A stretch of DNA of 64,000 bases from Pseudonocardia kunmingensis (GTDB lineage: Bacteria > Actinomycetota > Actinomycetes > Mycobacteriales > Pseudonocardiaceae). Shown here in pieces: positions 49,461-57,932 of this stretch (positions within the stretch are counted from its first letter, which is position 1; every line of letters begins with the position of its first letter). The position numbers and the translations under genes are program-made. The DNA lies in contig NZ_VFPA01000001.1 of assembly GCF_006716445.1 (NCBI RefSeq), forward strand, positions 1,302,001 through 1,366,000. The letters are read 5' to 3'. Below the pieces are notes generated by a model, which saw nothing but the letters and a program-made list of their open reading frames with translations, was not told where the DNA came from and did no database searches.

Positions 49461-50464
49461 GGCCGCTGCGGATCGGTGTCCTGTCCCTGGCCCACCTGCA
49501 CGCGGCGGGCTACCTCGCGCTGCTCTCCGGCCGGCCCGACGTCGAGGTCGCGGTCAGCGACCCCGACGCGGCCACCCGCCCGCCCGGGGAGTCCGGGGGC
49601 CGGGCGTTCGCGGAGCAGCTGGGCGTGGGCCGCTACTTCGACACCCACCAGGAGCTGCTCGACTGGGGGCCGGACGGCGTGATCGTCTGCTCCGAGAACT
49701 CGCGCCACCGCGAGCTCACCGAGCTGGCCGCCGCGGCGGGAGCGCACGTGCTGTGCGAGAAGCCGATGGCCACCACGGTGGCCGACGGCGAGGCCATGAT
49801 CGCGGCATGCGCCGCGGCCGGGGTGCACCTCATGATCGCCTACCCGGTGCGGTTCTCCCGCCAGTTCCGCGCGCTGCAGGCCACCCTGCCCGCGCTGGGC
49901 CGGGTCGTCGCCGCCGCGGGCACGAACAACGGCCAGCTCCCCGGTGGCCGGTCGTGGTTCTCCGACGCCGAGCTCGCCGGCGGCGGCGCCGTCATGGACC
50001 ACACCGTCCACCTCGCCGACCTGCTCGACTGCCTGCTCTCGGGCGCGGAGGCGGAGTCGGTGCACGCGGTGACCAACCGGATGATCCGCGGCGACGACGT
50101 CGAGGTGGAGACCGGCGGGCTCGTGTCGCTGAGCTACCCCGGCGGCATGATCGCGACCATCGACTGCAGCTGGTCGGTGCCGCAGCACTACCCCACGTGG
50201 GGCGGGCTGACCCTGCGGCTGTTCGGCGAGGACGGGATCGCGGACATGGACGCGTTCGCCCAGGCCGTCCACGGGTTCCGGGCGTCGACGCGCGGGCCGC
50301 TGCGGTTCGACTTCGGCGAGGGCGGCGACGGGCCGATGCTCGAGGAGTTCGTCTCGGCGATCCGGGACGGGCGGCGCCCGCAGCCGGACGGCGAGTCGGG
50401 CCTGCGCTCGCTGCGGGTCGTCGCGCGCGCGTACGAGTCCGCGCGTACGGGTGTGCCGGCGTGA
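49457..50464 (+). CDS. Gfo/Idh/MocA oxidoreductase 2
   Basis: 335 residues from a GTG overlapping gene 1 by 4 bases. The glycine-rich loop is atypical: RIGVLSLAHLHAAGYLALLS lacks the GxGxxG. The rest is normal: LCEKPMATTVADGEAMIAAC and GGAVMDHTVHLADLLDCLLS. Such GxGxxG-less members exist in the family; cofactor use cannot be judged from sequence alone. Confidence 0.92.
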   Translation: MRPLRIGVLSLAHLHAAGYLALLSGRPDVEVAVSDPDAATRPPGESGGRAFAEQLGVGRYFDTHQELLDWGPDGVIVCSENSRHRELTELAAAAGAHVLCEKPMATTVADGEAMIAACAAAGVHLMIAYPVRFSRQFRALQATLPALGRVVAAAGTNNGQLPGGRSWFSDAELAGGGAVMDHTVHLADLLDCLLSGAEAESVHAVTNRMIRGDDVEVETGGLVSLSYPGGMIATIDCSWSVPQHYPTWGGLTLRLFGEDGIADMDAFAQAVHGFRASTRGPLRFDFGEGGDGPMLEEFVSAIRDGRRPQPDGESGLRSLRVVARAYESARTGVPA

Positions 50465-51636
50465 CCGATGTGCTCGGTGTGGGGGTTGTCGGGGCCGGCT
50501 TCCGCTCCGGCCTCGCCCTGGCCGCCGAGCGTCCCGGCACCTCGCGTGTCGTGGCGGTGGCCGACGTCGACGCCGAGGCGGCACGGCGGGCGGTGCGCGA
50601 GCGGCACCCCGACGCCGACGCGCACACCGACGCCCGCACCCTGCTGGACCGCGCCGACGTCGACGCCGTCCTGCTGATCACCCCCGACCACACCCACGCC
50701 GACCTCGCCTGCGCCGCGCTGCAGGCGGGCAAGGCCGTGTTCGTGGAGAAGCCGCTCGCGACCACCGTCGAGGACTGCGACCGGGTGCTGCGCACCGCGC
50801 GGGAGACGGGCAGCCGGCTCTACGTCGGCCACAACATGCGGCACATGCCCGTGGTGCGCACGATGCGGGAGATCGTCGCGCGCGGGGACATCGGCACCGT
50901 GCAGTCGGTGTGGGTGCGCCACTTCGTGGGCAACGGCGGCGACTTCTACTTCAAGGACTGGCACGCCGAGCGCCGCTGCACGACCTCGCTGCTGCTGCAG
51001 AAGGCCGCGCACGACTTCGACGTGGTGCACTGGCTCGCCGGCGCCTACACCGAGCGGGTCTCCGCGTTCGGCGCCCTGCGCGTCTACGGCGACGGGCACC
51101 GGCGCGCCCCCGGCACGCCGAAGACCGCGGGCTGGCTCGACCCGGACCGGCACTGGCCGCCCCGCAGCCAGCGCGACCTCAACCCGGTGATCGACGTCGA
51201 GGACCTGTCCCTGGTGAACCTGCAGCTGGGCGGGGGCGTGCTGGCCGCCTACCAGCAGTGCCACTTCACCCCGGACTACTGGCGCAACTACACGGTGATC
51301 GGCGACGAGGGGCGGCTGGAGAACGTCGGCGACGGCTCGGACGCGGTGGTCAAGGTGTGGAACCGGCGACGCTCGGGCCACGCACCCGACGCCGACATCG
51401 AGTACCGGCTGCCGCCGACCACGGAGGTCCATTCGGGCGCGGACCCGCTGCTCATGGCGGAGTTCCTGCGGTTCGCCCGCGACGGCGGCGCCACCGACAC
51501 CTCCCCGGTGGCCGCCCGGATGAGCGTGGCCGCGGGCGTCCTGGCCACGGAGTCGCTGCGGGCGGCGGGGGAACCGCGGGAGATCCCGCCGCTGGACCCG
51601 GAGCTCGTCGCCTACTTCGAGCGGGGGCAATGCTAG
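50461..51636 (+). CDS. Gfo/Idh/MocA oxidoreductase 3
   Basis: 391 residues from a GTG overlapping gene 2 by 4 bases. Rossmann motif VGVVGAGFRSGLALAAERPG, EKP motif VFVEKPLATTVEDCDRVLRT, and SLLLQKAAHDFDVVHWLAGA with conserved His/Asp; a longer mid-domain insert (residues ~205-240) distinguishes it. The last codon and TAG stop fall in a MITE-like element starting at 51633, so the true C-terminus was probably a few residues longer before that insertion. Confidence 0.92.
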   Translation: MTDVLGVGVVGAGFRSGLALAAERPGTSRVVAVADVDAEAARRAVRERHPDADAHTDARTLLDRADVDAVLLITPDHTHADLACAALQAGKAVFVEKPLATTVEDCDRVLRTARETGSRLYVGHNMRHMPVVRTMREIVARGDIGTVQSVWVRHFVGNGGDFYFKDWHAERRCTTSLLLQKAAHDFDVVHWLAGAYTERVSAFGALRVYGDGHRRAPGTPKTAGWLDPDRHWPPRSQRDLNPVIDVEDLSLVNLQLGGGVLAAYQQCHFTPDYWRNYTVIGDEGRLENVGDGSDAVVKVWNRRRSGHAPDADIEYRLPPTTEVHSGADPLLMAEFLRFARDGGATDTSPVAARMSVAAGVLATESLRAAGEPREIPPLDPELVAYFERGQC

Positions 51637-51800
51637 TGTCCCCCGCCGGAAGTCCGCCGAATAATTCGGCGGCCCAGCTCCACGCTGCGCGCACCGGTCG
51701 ACGAGCCGAGTACGCCCGGTACGAGGCTCGCCGCCCGGCACACGCAGCGAGAACCTGGATCCACCGACTTACCCAGCGAACTTCCGGCGGGGGACACTAG
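51633..51800. mobile_element. MITE-like element with perfect 21-bp terminal inverted repeats
   Basis: 168 bases. The left end CTAGTGTCCCCCGCCGGAAG (21 bases with the next T, 51633-51653) is the exact inverse of the right end (51780-51800). Inside are CCGCCGAA-TAA-TTCGGCGG (51654-51672) and a GAGCC...GGCTC hairpin near 51708-51730. Too short for a transposase. The outermost CTAG is itself palindromic, so a CTAG or TA target duplication is possible. It supplies the stop codon of the third dehydrogenase gene. Confidence 0.88.
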
Positions 51801-52032
51801 GAACCGATCCGGTGGCGGCGCTCGGCGTCGCGTGATCGGTCCGAGTCGCACGTCAGCGTCCTCGCGACCGCGCTGGTGTGCTTCTCGCAGGTCGACTCGC
51901 CGCGACGGATTCGTCGCTCTGCTGATCATCCCTCGGTCAGGCCGTGGAACGCCGCCGTGACCGCCTTCGCGGGGGAACTCATCGGTCGGGCGAGTTGCGG
52001 GTGCGCCGTTCTCCTGCTCGGGGCCGGGTTTT

Positions 52033-52098
52033 GCGGGTGAACGGAACACCAGGGCTTTTCGATCATGCTTGGCCAGCTCTGGTGTTCCCTTCACCCGC
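52033..52098. repeat. GCGGGTGA palindrome, copy 1
   Basis: Arms GCGGGTGAACGGAACACCAG (52033-52052) and CTGGTGTTCCCTTCACCCGC (52079-52098) pair at 19 of 20 positions around a 26-base loop. The same outer sequence GCGGGTGA...GAACACCA recurs at 53352-53417. Confidence 0.85.
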
Positions 52099-52447
52099 GA
52101 ACGGGGATCCGGTGGGCCCGTTCGCGGGTGCGCCCTCCCGTGGGCGCGCCGTTCCCGGCTCGGGGCGAGCTGCCCCACCCCTCGCCCCGGCCTTCCGCGC
52201 GATCACTCCGGTGCCGAGCGGCATCCCGCCATGCGGAGGTGGCCGGGTTGGCACCACTACCGAGTTACGTGGTCGCTCGGGCGGCCGTCCCCGACCGGGC
52301 CCCGGCCGGTTCGGGACGAGAACGCCCCTGTCGGGTGCCACGCGACCGGCTGTGGTGCCGTTCCGGACCCCTTGCCACGGCCATGATCGCGAATACGGGA
52401 TCTGACCTGCAGCCCGAGCGTGTTGCCGATCGTCAGGCTCCCACCCT

Positions 52448-52496
52448 GACGAACGGCACTCTCGTCGGTACCTAGCCGACGAAAGTGCCGTTCGTC
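52448..52496. repeat. CCGACGAACGGCA palindrome, doubled copy
   Basis: GACGAACGGCACTCTCGTCG plus G (52448-52468), 7-base spacer TACCTAG, then the inverse (52476-52496); 20 of 21 arm positions match. Same arm sequence as the single copies bordering the group II intron region. Confidence 0.85.
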
Positions 52497-52723
52497 ATGC
52501 GAATCCCTCTTCCCGAAGCCCTGAATCAGCCGCCCACCGCGCGCGACCGGAGCCCATCGGCAACAGGCTCGTCGTGCAGCGCATGTCCCGATCCCGCCGA
52601 TCATGAGGTGCGACGGCCCGCTGATCACCGGACTTGCAGGGGTAGTGGGTGCACCGGGACCACAGCAAGGTGTGTATGGGAACAGCGCTCAGGTCGATCT
52701 GATCATGGCCCGCCGGGCGCCTC

Positions 52724-53011
52724 TCAGGTCGACAACCCGAATCTCCCGCGCGGGTGGCGGGAGCGGACGCCCCGGTGCGGCCGCCGGAGCGCCTCCTCGA
52801 CGAACCACCAGGCCTCCTCCCGCGTGTCGGCGAACCCGTGCGAGGACTTCCCGCCGTCCAGCACGACGGTCCAGCGGTACCGACCGGTGTGCTCGTTGAA
52901 CGTCACCGACCCCCGCTGCTGCGACTCGATCATCGATCGCGCCCCTGCCTCGTCCGCAGCCTCACCCATCGCGAACCCGCCTCCCGGAAGCTCCGTGACC
53001 CAGAACACCAT
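52724..53011 (-). CDS. Small protein of unknown family
   Basis: 95 residues, not recognised. Contains SVTFNEHTGRYRWTVVLDGG and FADTREEAWWFVEEALRRP, a plausible small alpha-beta domain with many aromatic residues, and an Arg/His-rich tail. Divergent from the BldC-like HTH gene with a somewhat AT-richer 102-base gap, which suggests both are expressed from that gap. Codon usage is less biased than in the core genes, so recent acquisition is possible. Confidence 0.6.
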   Translation of the reverse strand: MVFWVTELPGGGFAMGEAADEAGARSMIESQQRGSVTFNEHTGRYRWTVVLDGGKSSHGFADTREEAWWFVEEALRRPHRGVRSRHPRGRFGLST

Positions 53012-53113
53012 GCGGGCACTATATCGGACATCTGGGTATCGCGGGGTATGTATGGATAGCTACGGATACGTCTGGTTAGATCAAACTACCTCCGGTCGGG
53101 TACTCGCTCGAAC

Positions 53114-53314
53114 ATGTCCGGTGTGCCGGACCGTCTCCTGAACAGCAGCGAGCTTGCGGAACTGCTGCACGTCAACGTCAAGACGGTCCAACGATGGGTC
53201 AGGGCAGGCCGCATCCGGCCGACGATGACCACGCCCGGCGGCCAATACCGCTTCTCCCTGGACGACGTACGGGAGCAGCTGGGGCAGCCGAGAAGGCGCC
53301 CGGACGCCGACTGA
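53114..53314 (+). CDS. BldC/excisionase-like MerR-fold DNA-binding protein
   Basis: 66 residues: LLNSSELAELLHVNVKTVQR then WVRAGRIRPTMTTPGGQYRF and SLDDVREQL. This is the HTH_17 winged-helix of BldC and phage/plasmid excisionases. Next to repeats and an orphan small gene it may be a remnant Xis of a lost integrative element, or a developmental regulator; no integrase is near, so the first is unproven. Confidence 0.85.
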   Translation: MSGVPDRLLNSSELAELLHVNVKTVQRWVRAGRIRPTMTTPGGQYRFSLDDVREQLGQPRRRPDAD

Positions 53315-53351
53315 CCCGGGGCCTCCGCGACCGGGCGGATGCACGGGCGCC

Positions 53352-53417
53352 GCGGGTGAGATGAACACCATGGCGATCCGCGGGCGCTGCGATCGCCCTG
53401 ACGTTCATCTCACCCGC
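53352..53417. terminator. GCGGGTGA palindrome, copy 2 (convergent terminator)
   Basis: Outer arms GCGGGTGAGATGAAC (53352-53366) and GTTCATCTCACCCGC (53403-53417) pair perfectly; inner arms GGCGATC (53372-53378) and GATCGCC (53391-53397) also pair. It lies between the convergent HTH gene and mutM and lacks a T-run. Confidence 0.75.
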
Positions 53418-53443
53418 AGTCCACGCGTCCCCGCGGTGCGCCG

Positions 53444-54325
53444 TCAGGGGTGGGAGTTGCGCGGGCGGGGCTGGCAGCGGGGGCAGGTGTAGGAGCTGCG
53501 GTTCATGAACGCGTCGCGCCGGATCGGGGTGCCGCAGCGCGGGCACGGCCGGTCGGCCTGGCCGTACACCGCGAGCGAGCGGTCGAAGTAGCCCGAGGCG
53601 CCGTTGACGTTGACGTACAACGCGTCGAACGAGGTGCCCCCCGCCACCAGCGCCTCCGCCATCACCTCGGTGGCCGCGTCGAGCACGGCGCGCCCCTGGG
53701 CCCGGGTCAGCTTCTCGGTGGGACGGGCGCCGTGCAGCCGGGCGCGCCAGAGCGCCTCGTCGGCGTAGATGTTGCCGATCCCGGAGACGACGGTCTGGTC
53801 GAGCAGGGCGCGCTTGAGCCCGGTGCGCCTGCGGCGGATGCCGGCGACGGCGGCGTCGGGTTCGAAGACCGGGTCCATCGGGTCCCGGGCGATGTGGGCC
53901 ACGGGCGCGGGCAGCAGCCCGCCACCGACGGCCGGCACCAGCGGGTGCAGCGACAGCCCGCCGAACGTGCGCTGGTCGACGAACCGCAGCTCCGGCCCGC
54001 CGTCGGCGAACCGCACGCGGACGCGGAGGTGGGTCTCGTCGGGCCGGTCGGCGTCGGCGACGAGCATCTGTCCGCTCATGCCGAGGTGGGCGAGTACGGC
54101 GTCCTCACCCTCGGCGCCGCCGTCGAGGTCGAGCCAGAGGTACTTGCCGCGGCGACGGGCCGCGCTGATCCGGCGACCCGCCAGGCGCGCGGAGAAGTCC
54201 GCGGCCCCCTCGACGTGGCGCCGGACGGCCCGGGGGTGCGCGACGTCGACCCGCTCGATCGTGCGGTCGAGCACGTGGTCGGCGAGGCCCCGCCGGACGA
54301 CCTCGACCTCGGGCAGCTCGGGCAA
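53444..54325 (-). CDS. mutM: Formamidopyrimidine-DNA glycosylase
   Basis: 293 residues. The start must be the TTG at 54325 because it yields (M)[13 protein letters not shown] with the catalytic Pro2 and Glu3 in place; no ATG/GTG fits. The conserved Lys lies in [14 protein letters not shown], the HhH region has [18 protein letters not shown], and the C-terminal zinc finger is complete ([16 protein letters not shown], then TCPRCQ). It excises 8-oxoguanine. The TTG is one base from the rnc stop, so coupling to rnc probably compensates for the weak start. Confidence 0.96.
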   Translation of the reverse strand: MPELPEVEVVRRGLADHVLDRTIERVDVAHPRAVRRHVEGAADFSARLAGRRISAARRRGKYLWLDLDGGAEGEDAVLAHLGMSGQMLVADADRPDETHLRVRVRFADGGPELRFVDQRTFGGLSLHPLVPAVGGGLLPAPVAHIARDPMDPVFEPDAAVAGIRRRRTGLKRALLDQTVVSGIGNIYADEALWRARLHGARPTEKLTRAQGRAVLDAATEVMAEALVAGGTSFDALYVNVNGASGYFDRSLAVYGQADRPCPRCGTPIRRDAFMNRSSYTCPRCQPRPRNSHP

Positions 54326-54326
54326 C

Positions 54327-55067
54327 CTAGCGCCCCTCGGAGCCGCCTGCGGCCTCGGCCGTGAGGGTGCGCCACGCCAGCTCGGCCGCCTTCTGCTCGG
54401 CTTCCTTCTTGGTGCGCCCCACACCCGAGCCGAGGTCGCGGCCTGCGACGACCGCGGTGGCCGTGAACTCCTTGAGGTGGTCCGGTCCGTCCTCGGTGAT
54501 CCGGTACTCGGGCACACCGAGGTCGGCGGAGGCGGTGAGCTCCTGCAGGCTGGTCTTCCAGTCCAGGCCGGCGCCGAGCAGCGGCGCGCCCTCCAGCAGC
54601 GAGTCGAACAGCCGGTGCACCAGCTCGCGGGCGGTGTCGAGACCGTGCTCGAGGTACACCGCGCCGATCAGCGCCTCGGTGGCGTCGGCGAGGATGCTCG
54701 CCTTCGTGCGGCCGCCGGTGAGCTCCTCGCCGCGGCCCAGGTAGAGGTGCGCGCCCAGCCCGTCGTCGCCGAGGGTGGTGGCCACCCCGGCGAGGGCGTG
54801 CATGTTGACGACGCTCGCGCGCAGCTTGGCCAGCTGCCCCTCGGGCAGCTCGGGGTGGTCCCGGTAGAGCCGCTCGGTGACGACGATGGACAGCACCGAG
54901 TCGCCCAGGAACTCGAGCCGCTCGTTCGTGGGCAGCCCACCGTTCTCGTAGGCGTACGAGCGGTGGGTGAGTGCGAGGGTGAGGAGATCGTCGGAGATCT
55001 TCACCCCGAGCGAGGCGAGGAGGGGCCCGCGATCGTCCACGGACCCCTGCGGCACGCGCTCTCCCAT
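54327..55067 (-). CDS. rnc: Ribonuclease III
   Basis: 246 residues from ATG 55067. Catalytic motif [20 protein letters not shown], second acidic site [18 protein letters not shown], and C-terminal dsRNA-binding domain [39 protein letters not shown]. It lies 13 bases downstream of rpmF, in the classic rpmF-rnc-mutM-(smc) order; smc is here 13 kb away. Confidence 0.97.
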   Translation of the reverse strand: MGERVPQGSVDDRGPLLASLGVKISDDLLTLALTHRSYAYENGGLPTNERLEFLGDSVLSIVVTERLYRDHPELPEGQLAKLRASVVNMHALAGVATTLGDDGLGAHLYLGRGEELTGGRTKASILADATEALIGAVYLEHGLDTARELVHRLFDSLLEGAPLLGAGLDWKTSLQELTASADLGVPEYRITEDGPDHLKEFTATAVVAGRDLGSGVGRTKKEAEQKAAELAWRTLTAEAAGGSEGR

Positions 55068-55080
55068 CCGTGCGGCGTGA

Positions 55081-55263
55081 TCAGGCCGGGGTGACGACCG
55101 GACGGCCGTCGTAGGTGCCACAGGTCGGGCACGCCACGTGCGGGGGCTTGGTGGCCCGGCAGGCGCGGTTCGAGCAGGCGACGAGGGTGGGAGCAGCGGC
55201 CTTCCACTGCGCCCGGCGCGAGCGCGTGTTCGACCGCGACATCCGGCGCTTCGGAACAGCCAC
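55081..55263 (-). CDS. rpmF: 50S ribosomal protein L32
   Basis: 60 residues: [20 protein letters not shown], and a C-terminal zinc ribbon with CSNRAC and [11 protein letters not shown]. Four Cys present, hence the Zn-binding C+ form. It follows DUF177 by 27 bases, as in most bacteria. Confidence 0.98.
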   Translation of the reverse strand: MAVPKRRMSRSNTRSRRAQWKAAAPTLVACSNRACRATKPPHVACPTCGTYDGRPVVTPA

Positions 55264-55290
55264 GTGAGATCTCCTAGCAGTGTGTGCGGG

Positions 55291-55866
55291 TCATTCGGCG
55301 GGCAACCGCTCACGGAGAGCGGCCCAGCGAGGATCCAGTGTCTCATGCCCGTGGTCGGGCCCGAGGTCGGCCCGCTTCTCCCCGCAGTCGGGGCACAGAC
55401 CGGGGCAGTCGTCCCGGCAGAGCGGGGCCAGCGGCAGGGCGAGGACCACGGCGTCGCGCACGATCTGCTCGACGTCGACCATCTCGTCGACGACGCGCGA
55501 CACCTCGTCCTCGTCGGTGGTCTCGTCGGTGACGCTGTCGGGGTAGGCGAACAGCTCCGACAGCGCGACGTCGATCTCGTCGGACAGCTCGTCGAGGCAG
55601 CGCGAGCACTCGCCGGACACCGGCGCGTGCGCGCGGCCCGAGACGTAGACGCCCTCGGTGACCGACTCCATCCGCACGTCGAGCTCGATGGGCGCACCGG
55701 GTGGAACCGCGATCGCGTCGACCCCGAGCGGGATCGGACCCGCCGGGGCGTCGATGCGGCGCGTGTAGGTGCGCATGTTCCCCGGACGCCTGCCGAGCTC
55801 ACGGGTGGCGAAGACCCACGGGCTCGCCGGGTCGGGGTGACCGGGGGTGGGGCGGTGCGTGCTCAC
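55291..55866 (-). CDS. DUF177 (YceD-family) protein
   Basis: 191 residues from the GTG at 55866, whose first two codons overlap the preceding stop (GTGA). Contains the actinobacterial signature [18 protein letters not shown] and Cys motifs [18 protein letters not shown] and [16 protein letters not shown], likely a zinc site. Encoded just before rpmF as in most bacteria; implicated in 23S rRNA accumulation, mechanism unknown. Confidence 0.93.
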   Translation of the reverse strand: MSTHRPTPGHPDPASPWVFATRELGRRPGNMRTYTRRIDAPAGPIPLGVDAIAVPPGAPIELDVRMESVTEGVYVSGRAHAPVSGECSRCLDELSDEIDVALSELFAYPDSVTDETTDEDEVSRVVDEMVDVEQIVRDAVVLALPLAPLCRDDCPGLCPDCGEKRADLGPDHGHETLDPRWAALRERLPAE

Positions 55867-56999
55867 GGCTCCAGGGTAGGCCCGCCGCGCGCGGGCAGGT
55901 CGATCACGCCGGTGGTCGCGAGCACGGCGAGCAGGACGAGCCCCGCCAGCACGGCCCAGGCGACCGGGTGGCCGAGGTTGAGCGTCCACCCCATGCCGAT
56001 GCGCTTGTGCACCAGCAGCGCCGGGTCGGCACGGTTGCCGTAGACGAGGCCGGCGAGGTACCAGTGGCGGTCGTCGTCGCGCTGCACGAGCCGGCGCTGC
56101 ACGAGCCGCGACGGCGCGGTGCCGCCCGGCAACCGGTGCCCGGCCTCCCCCACCCGCACCGCGAACACCACCCAGGCCAGCCCCGCGACGGCGAGCGGCA
56201 CCACCAGCGCCGCGGTGGCGAGCGGACCCGGCGCCGCGAGGCCCCAGAGCAGCGCGGCGACGACCGCGAGGCTCAGGTTCCCCAGCGCCGTGCTACCGAG
56301 CAGCAGCACGGCGAGGCCGCGCAGGTAGACCCGGTACCGCGCGGCGCTGCCGGCCGGGTCGGCGGCGTCGAGCTCCGGGCGGGCCCGCAGCGAGACGGCC
56401 ACCAGGGCCGGCATCAGCACGGTCAGCACCGCCTGCTGGACGACGGGCGCGAAGGCCGCGCCGGCCGTGGTGGGCACGCGCACGTCCGGCAGCACCCCCG
56501 TGCCCCCGAGGGCGGGCAGCGTCGCGGGCAGCTCCGGGTAGCGCAGCACGCCGACCGCGGCCGTCGCCAGCAGCACGACGACGGCGGGGACGAGCACGGC
56601 CCAGGGCACCCGCACGGGGTCGGTCCGCAGCGAGGTGTCGGCGGTGACGCCCTGGCGCGTCCCGGCGTACCAGTCCCCCGCCCGCTTCGCCCTGCCGACG
56701 GCCCGGGAGGCGACCAGGAAGAACGCGAGGTCGGCCGCACCGAGCGCGGTGACGGCGCCCGCCCGCACCCCGGCCGGGGCCGCGAGCAGCGCGAGCACGA
56801 CCACCACCACCGCACCGAGCGCGCCGGCCTCGTCGACCCAGCGCGCGTACCGGTGCCGCTCCCGGCGCAGGGCGGGCTCGTCGACGCGCGCGGGCGGCAC
56901 GCGCACCCCGAAGGGCAACGTCGGGCGCGCGAGCGCGGGCAGCGCCCGGAACGCGACGGTGACGAGCGCGACGGCCACCAGGTCCGAGGCGAGGCTCAC
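55863..56999 (-). CDS. DUF1648/DUF5808-type membrane protein
   Basis: 378 residues, about nine hydrophobic helices. The C-terminal DUF5808-like segment reads DDDRHWYLAGLVYGNRADPA and HKRIGMGWTLNLGHPVAWA. It overlaps the GntR gene by four bases and DUF177 by four bases, so a GntR-controlled operon probably reads through into the DUF177-rpmF-rnc-mutM genes. Substrate or role unknown. Confidence 0.85.
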   Translation of the reverse strand: MSLASDLVAVALVTVAFRALPALARPTLPFGVRVPPARVDEPALRRERHRYARWVDEAGALGAVVVVVLALLAAPAGVRAGAVTALGAADLAFFLVASRAVGRAKRAGDWYAGTRQGVTADTSLRTDPVRVPWAVLVPAVVVLLATAAVGVLRYPELPATLPALGGTGVLPDVRVPTTAGAAFAPVVQQAVLTVLMPALVAVSLRARPELDAADPAGSAARYRVYLRGLAVLLLGSTALGNLSLAVVAALLWGLAAPGPLATAALVVPLAVAGLAWVVFAVRVGEAGHRLPGGTAPSRLVQRRLVQRDDDRHWYLAGLVYGNRADPALLVHKRIGMGWTLNLGHPVAWAVLAGLVLLAVLATTGVIDLPARGGPTLEP

Positions 57000-57391
57000 A
57001 CCCGGTCCCCGGCCCGGAACGACGCGAGCACCCCGTCGCAGCGCTCGCGGACGCCCGCGGGTGCCACGCCGTGCACCACCGCCTCGGCGAGCAGCGTGCG
57101 CAGCCGCTGCTCCCAGTCCTCGACGAAGCCGGGCTCGGGTGGCCCGGACCCGGCGTCGCGGCGGACCACGGCGCCGCTCTTGCGGTTGATCCGGATCACC
57201 GACTGCTGCCGCAGCAGGTCGTAGGCCTTGTTGACGGTGTGGAAGTTGATACCGAGGTCGGCCGCCAGCTGCCGGGTGGACGGCAGCGGCGAGCCCTCCG
57301 CGAGCCCACCGTCGGCGATCGCCTCCACCACCTGGTCGCGGAGCTGGAGGTAGATCGGCACCTCGCTGTCGAGGTCCAGGGTCAGGTGCAC
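56996..57391 (-). CDS. GntR-family (YtrA-type) regulator
   Basis: 131 residues from GTG 57391; another start at 57415 is possible. Short GntR/YtrA form: SEVPIYLQLRDQVVEAIADG, STRQLAADLGINFHTVNKAY, DLLRQQSVIRINRKSGAVV, with a short C-terminal helical region instead of a large effector domain. These regulators usually sit with and control a membrane protein, here the DUF1648/DUF5808 protein. Confidence 0.92.
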   Translation of the reverse strand: MHLTLDLDSEVPIYLQLRDQVVEAIADGGLAEGSPLPSTRQLAADLGINFHTVNKAYDLLRQQSVIRINRKSGAVVRRDAGSGPPEPGFVEDWEQRLRTLLAEAVVHGVAPAGVRERCDGVLASFRAGDRV

Positions 57392-57397
57392 GCGGAC

Positions 57398-57425
57398 AGC
57401 ATATCTGCTATACATCTACTAGAAC
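57398..57425. promoter_or_regulatory. Control region between GntR and small PH-like gene
   Basis: AT-rich island AGCATATCTGCTATACATCT then ACTAGAAC, with two direct ATCTRCTA half sites (ATCTGCTA, ATCTACTA). Typical site of a YtrA-type repressor acting on both divergent genes; a -10-like TATACAT and TAGAAC lie on the plus strand. GAGGAGG at 57436 is the RBS for the plus-strand gene. Confidence 0.5.
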
Positions 57426-57446
57426 AGCGAGACAGAGGAGGCAGGG

Positions 57447-57803
57447 ATGGCGCGGATCGAGGAGCACGACACGGGCGTGGTGGTGCGGTTCGAGGGGTGG
57501 GAGCCGCTGTTCACCCTGCGGGCGCAGCTGGAGGTTCCGTTCGGCGCGATCCGGGAGGTCGAGGTCGTCGAGAACGGGCTGCGCGCCACGCGGGGTGGGC
57601 GCGCCGGGCTGCTCGTCACCGGGGTGCGCAAGATCGGCCGCTGGGGCATCGGGGTCGGGCTGCGGCAGCTCGTCAGCGTCCGGCGCGGCCAGCCGGCCCT
57701 GCGCCTGCGGCTCGACCGCGGCGTCACCGGCTACGACGAGGTGCTCGTCGGCCTGCCGGACGCGGCGGCGGTCGCGAGGGGCCTGCGCGCGGCGCGGCCC
57801 TGA
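57447..57803 (+). CDS. Small PH-like domain protein of unknown function
   Basis: 118 residues, no signal peptide. VVVRFEGWEPLFTLRAQLEV and FGAIREVEVVENGLRATRG are reminiscent of bacterial PH-like domains found in actinobacteria; the C-terminus RGVTGYDEVLVGLPDAAAVA completes the fold. Good RBS (GAGGAGGCAGGG). Divergent from the GntR gene and possibly under its control. Confidence 0.7.
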   Translation: MARIEEHDTGVVVRFEGWEPLFTLRAQLEVPFGAIREVEVVENGLRATRGGRAGLLVTGVRKIGRWGIGVGLRQLVSVRRGQPALRLRLDRGVTGYDEVLVGLPDAAAVARGLRAARP

Positions 57804-57808
57804 GCTGC

Positions 57809-57880
57809 GCTCGCACACATCTCCACGGCCTCGCACACGCGCCCGGTCGCGTGTGCGGGGTAGGCATGGTCTGTGCGAGC
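57809..57880. terminator. Nested hairpins after the PH-like gene
   Basis: Outer arms GCTCGCACA (57809-57817) and TGTGCGAGC (57872-57880); inner arms CGCACACGCG (57832-57841) and CGCGTGTGCG (57848-57857). The architecture recalls the nested double palindromes elsewhere in the window but the arms differ. It lies six bases after the stop and 52 bases before the methyltransferase start. Confidence 0.6.
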
Positions 57881-57932
57881 ACGCGGCGCAATCCGGTCGA
57901 CCCCTGCCACGACCGCTCGTAGCGTCGCCGTC

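Larger units (their letters stand above)
51801..52723. repeat. Non-coding stretch with dispersed repeat copy 2 and palindromes
   Basis: About 920 bases without a supportable gene. 52127-52159 and 52237-52304 match, inverted, the repeat at 29231-29402. 52033-52098 and 52448-52496 are strong palindromes listed separately. 51801-52032 and 52500-52723 show nothing recognisable. The region follows the MITE-like element and looks like a repeat-rich insertion zone. Confidence 0.7.

Noticed and set aside
52065..52475. 136-codon open frame across the repeat region
   Set aside because: Passes through palindromes and repeat blocks with no RBS or recognisable domain.
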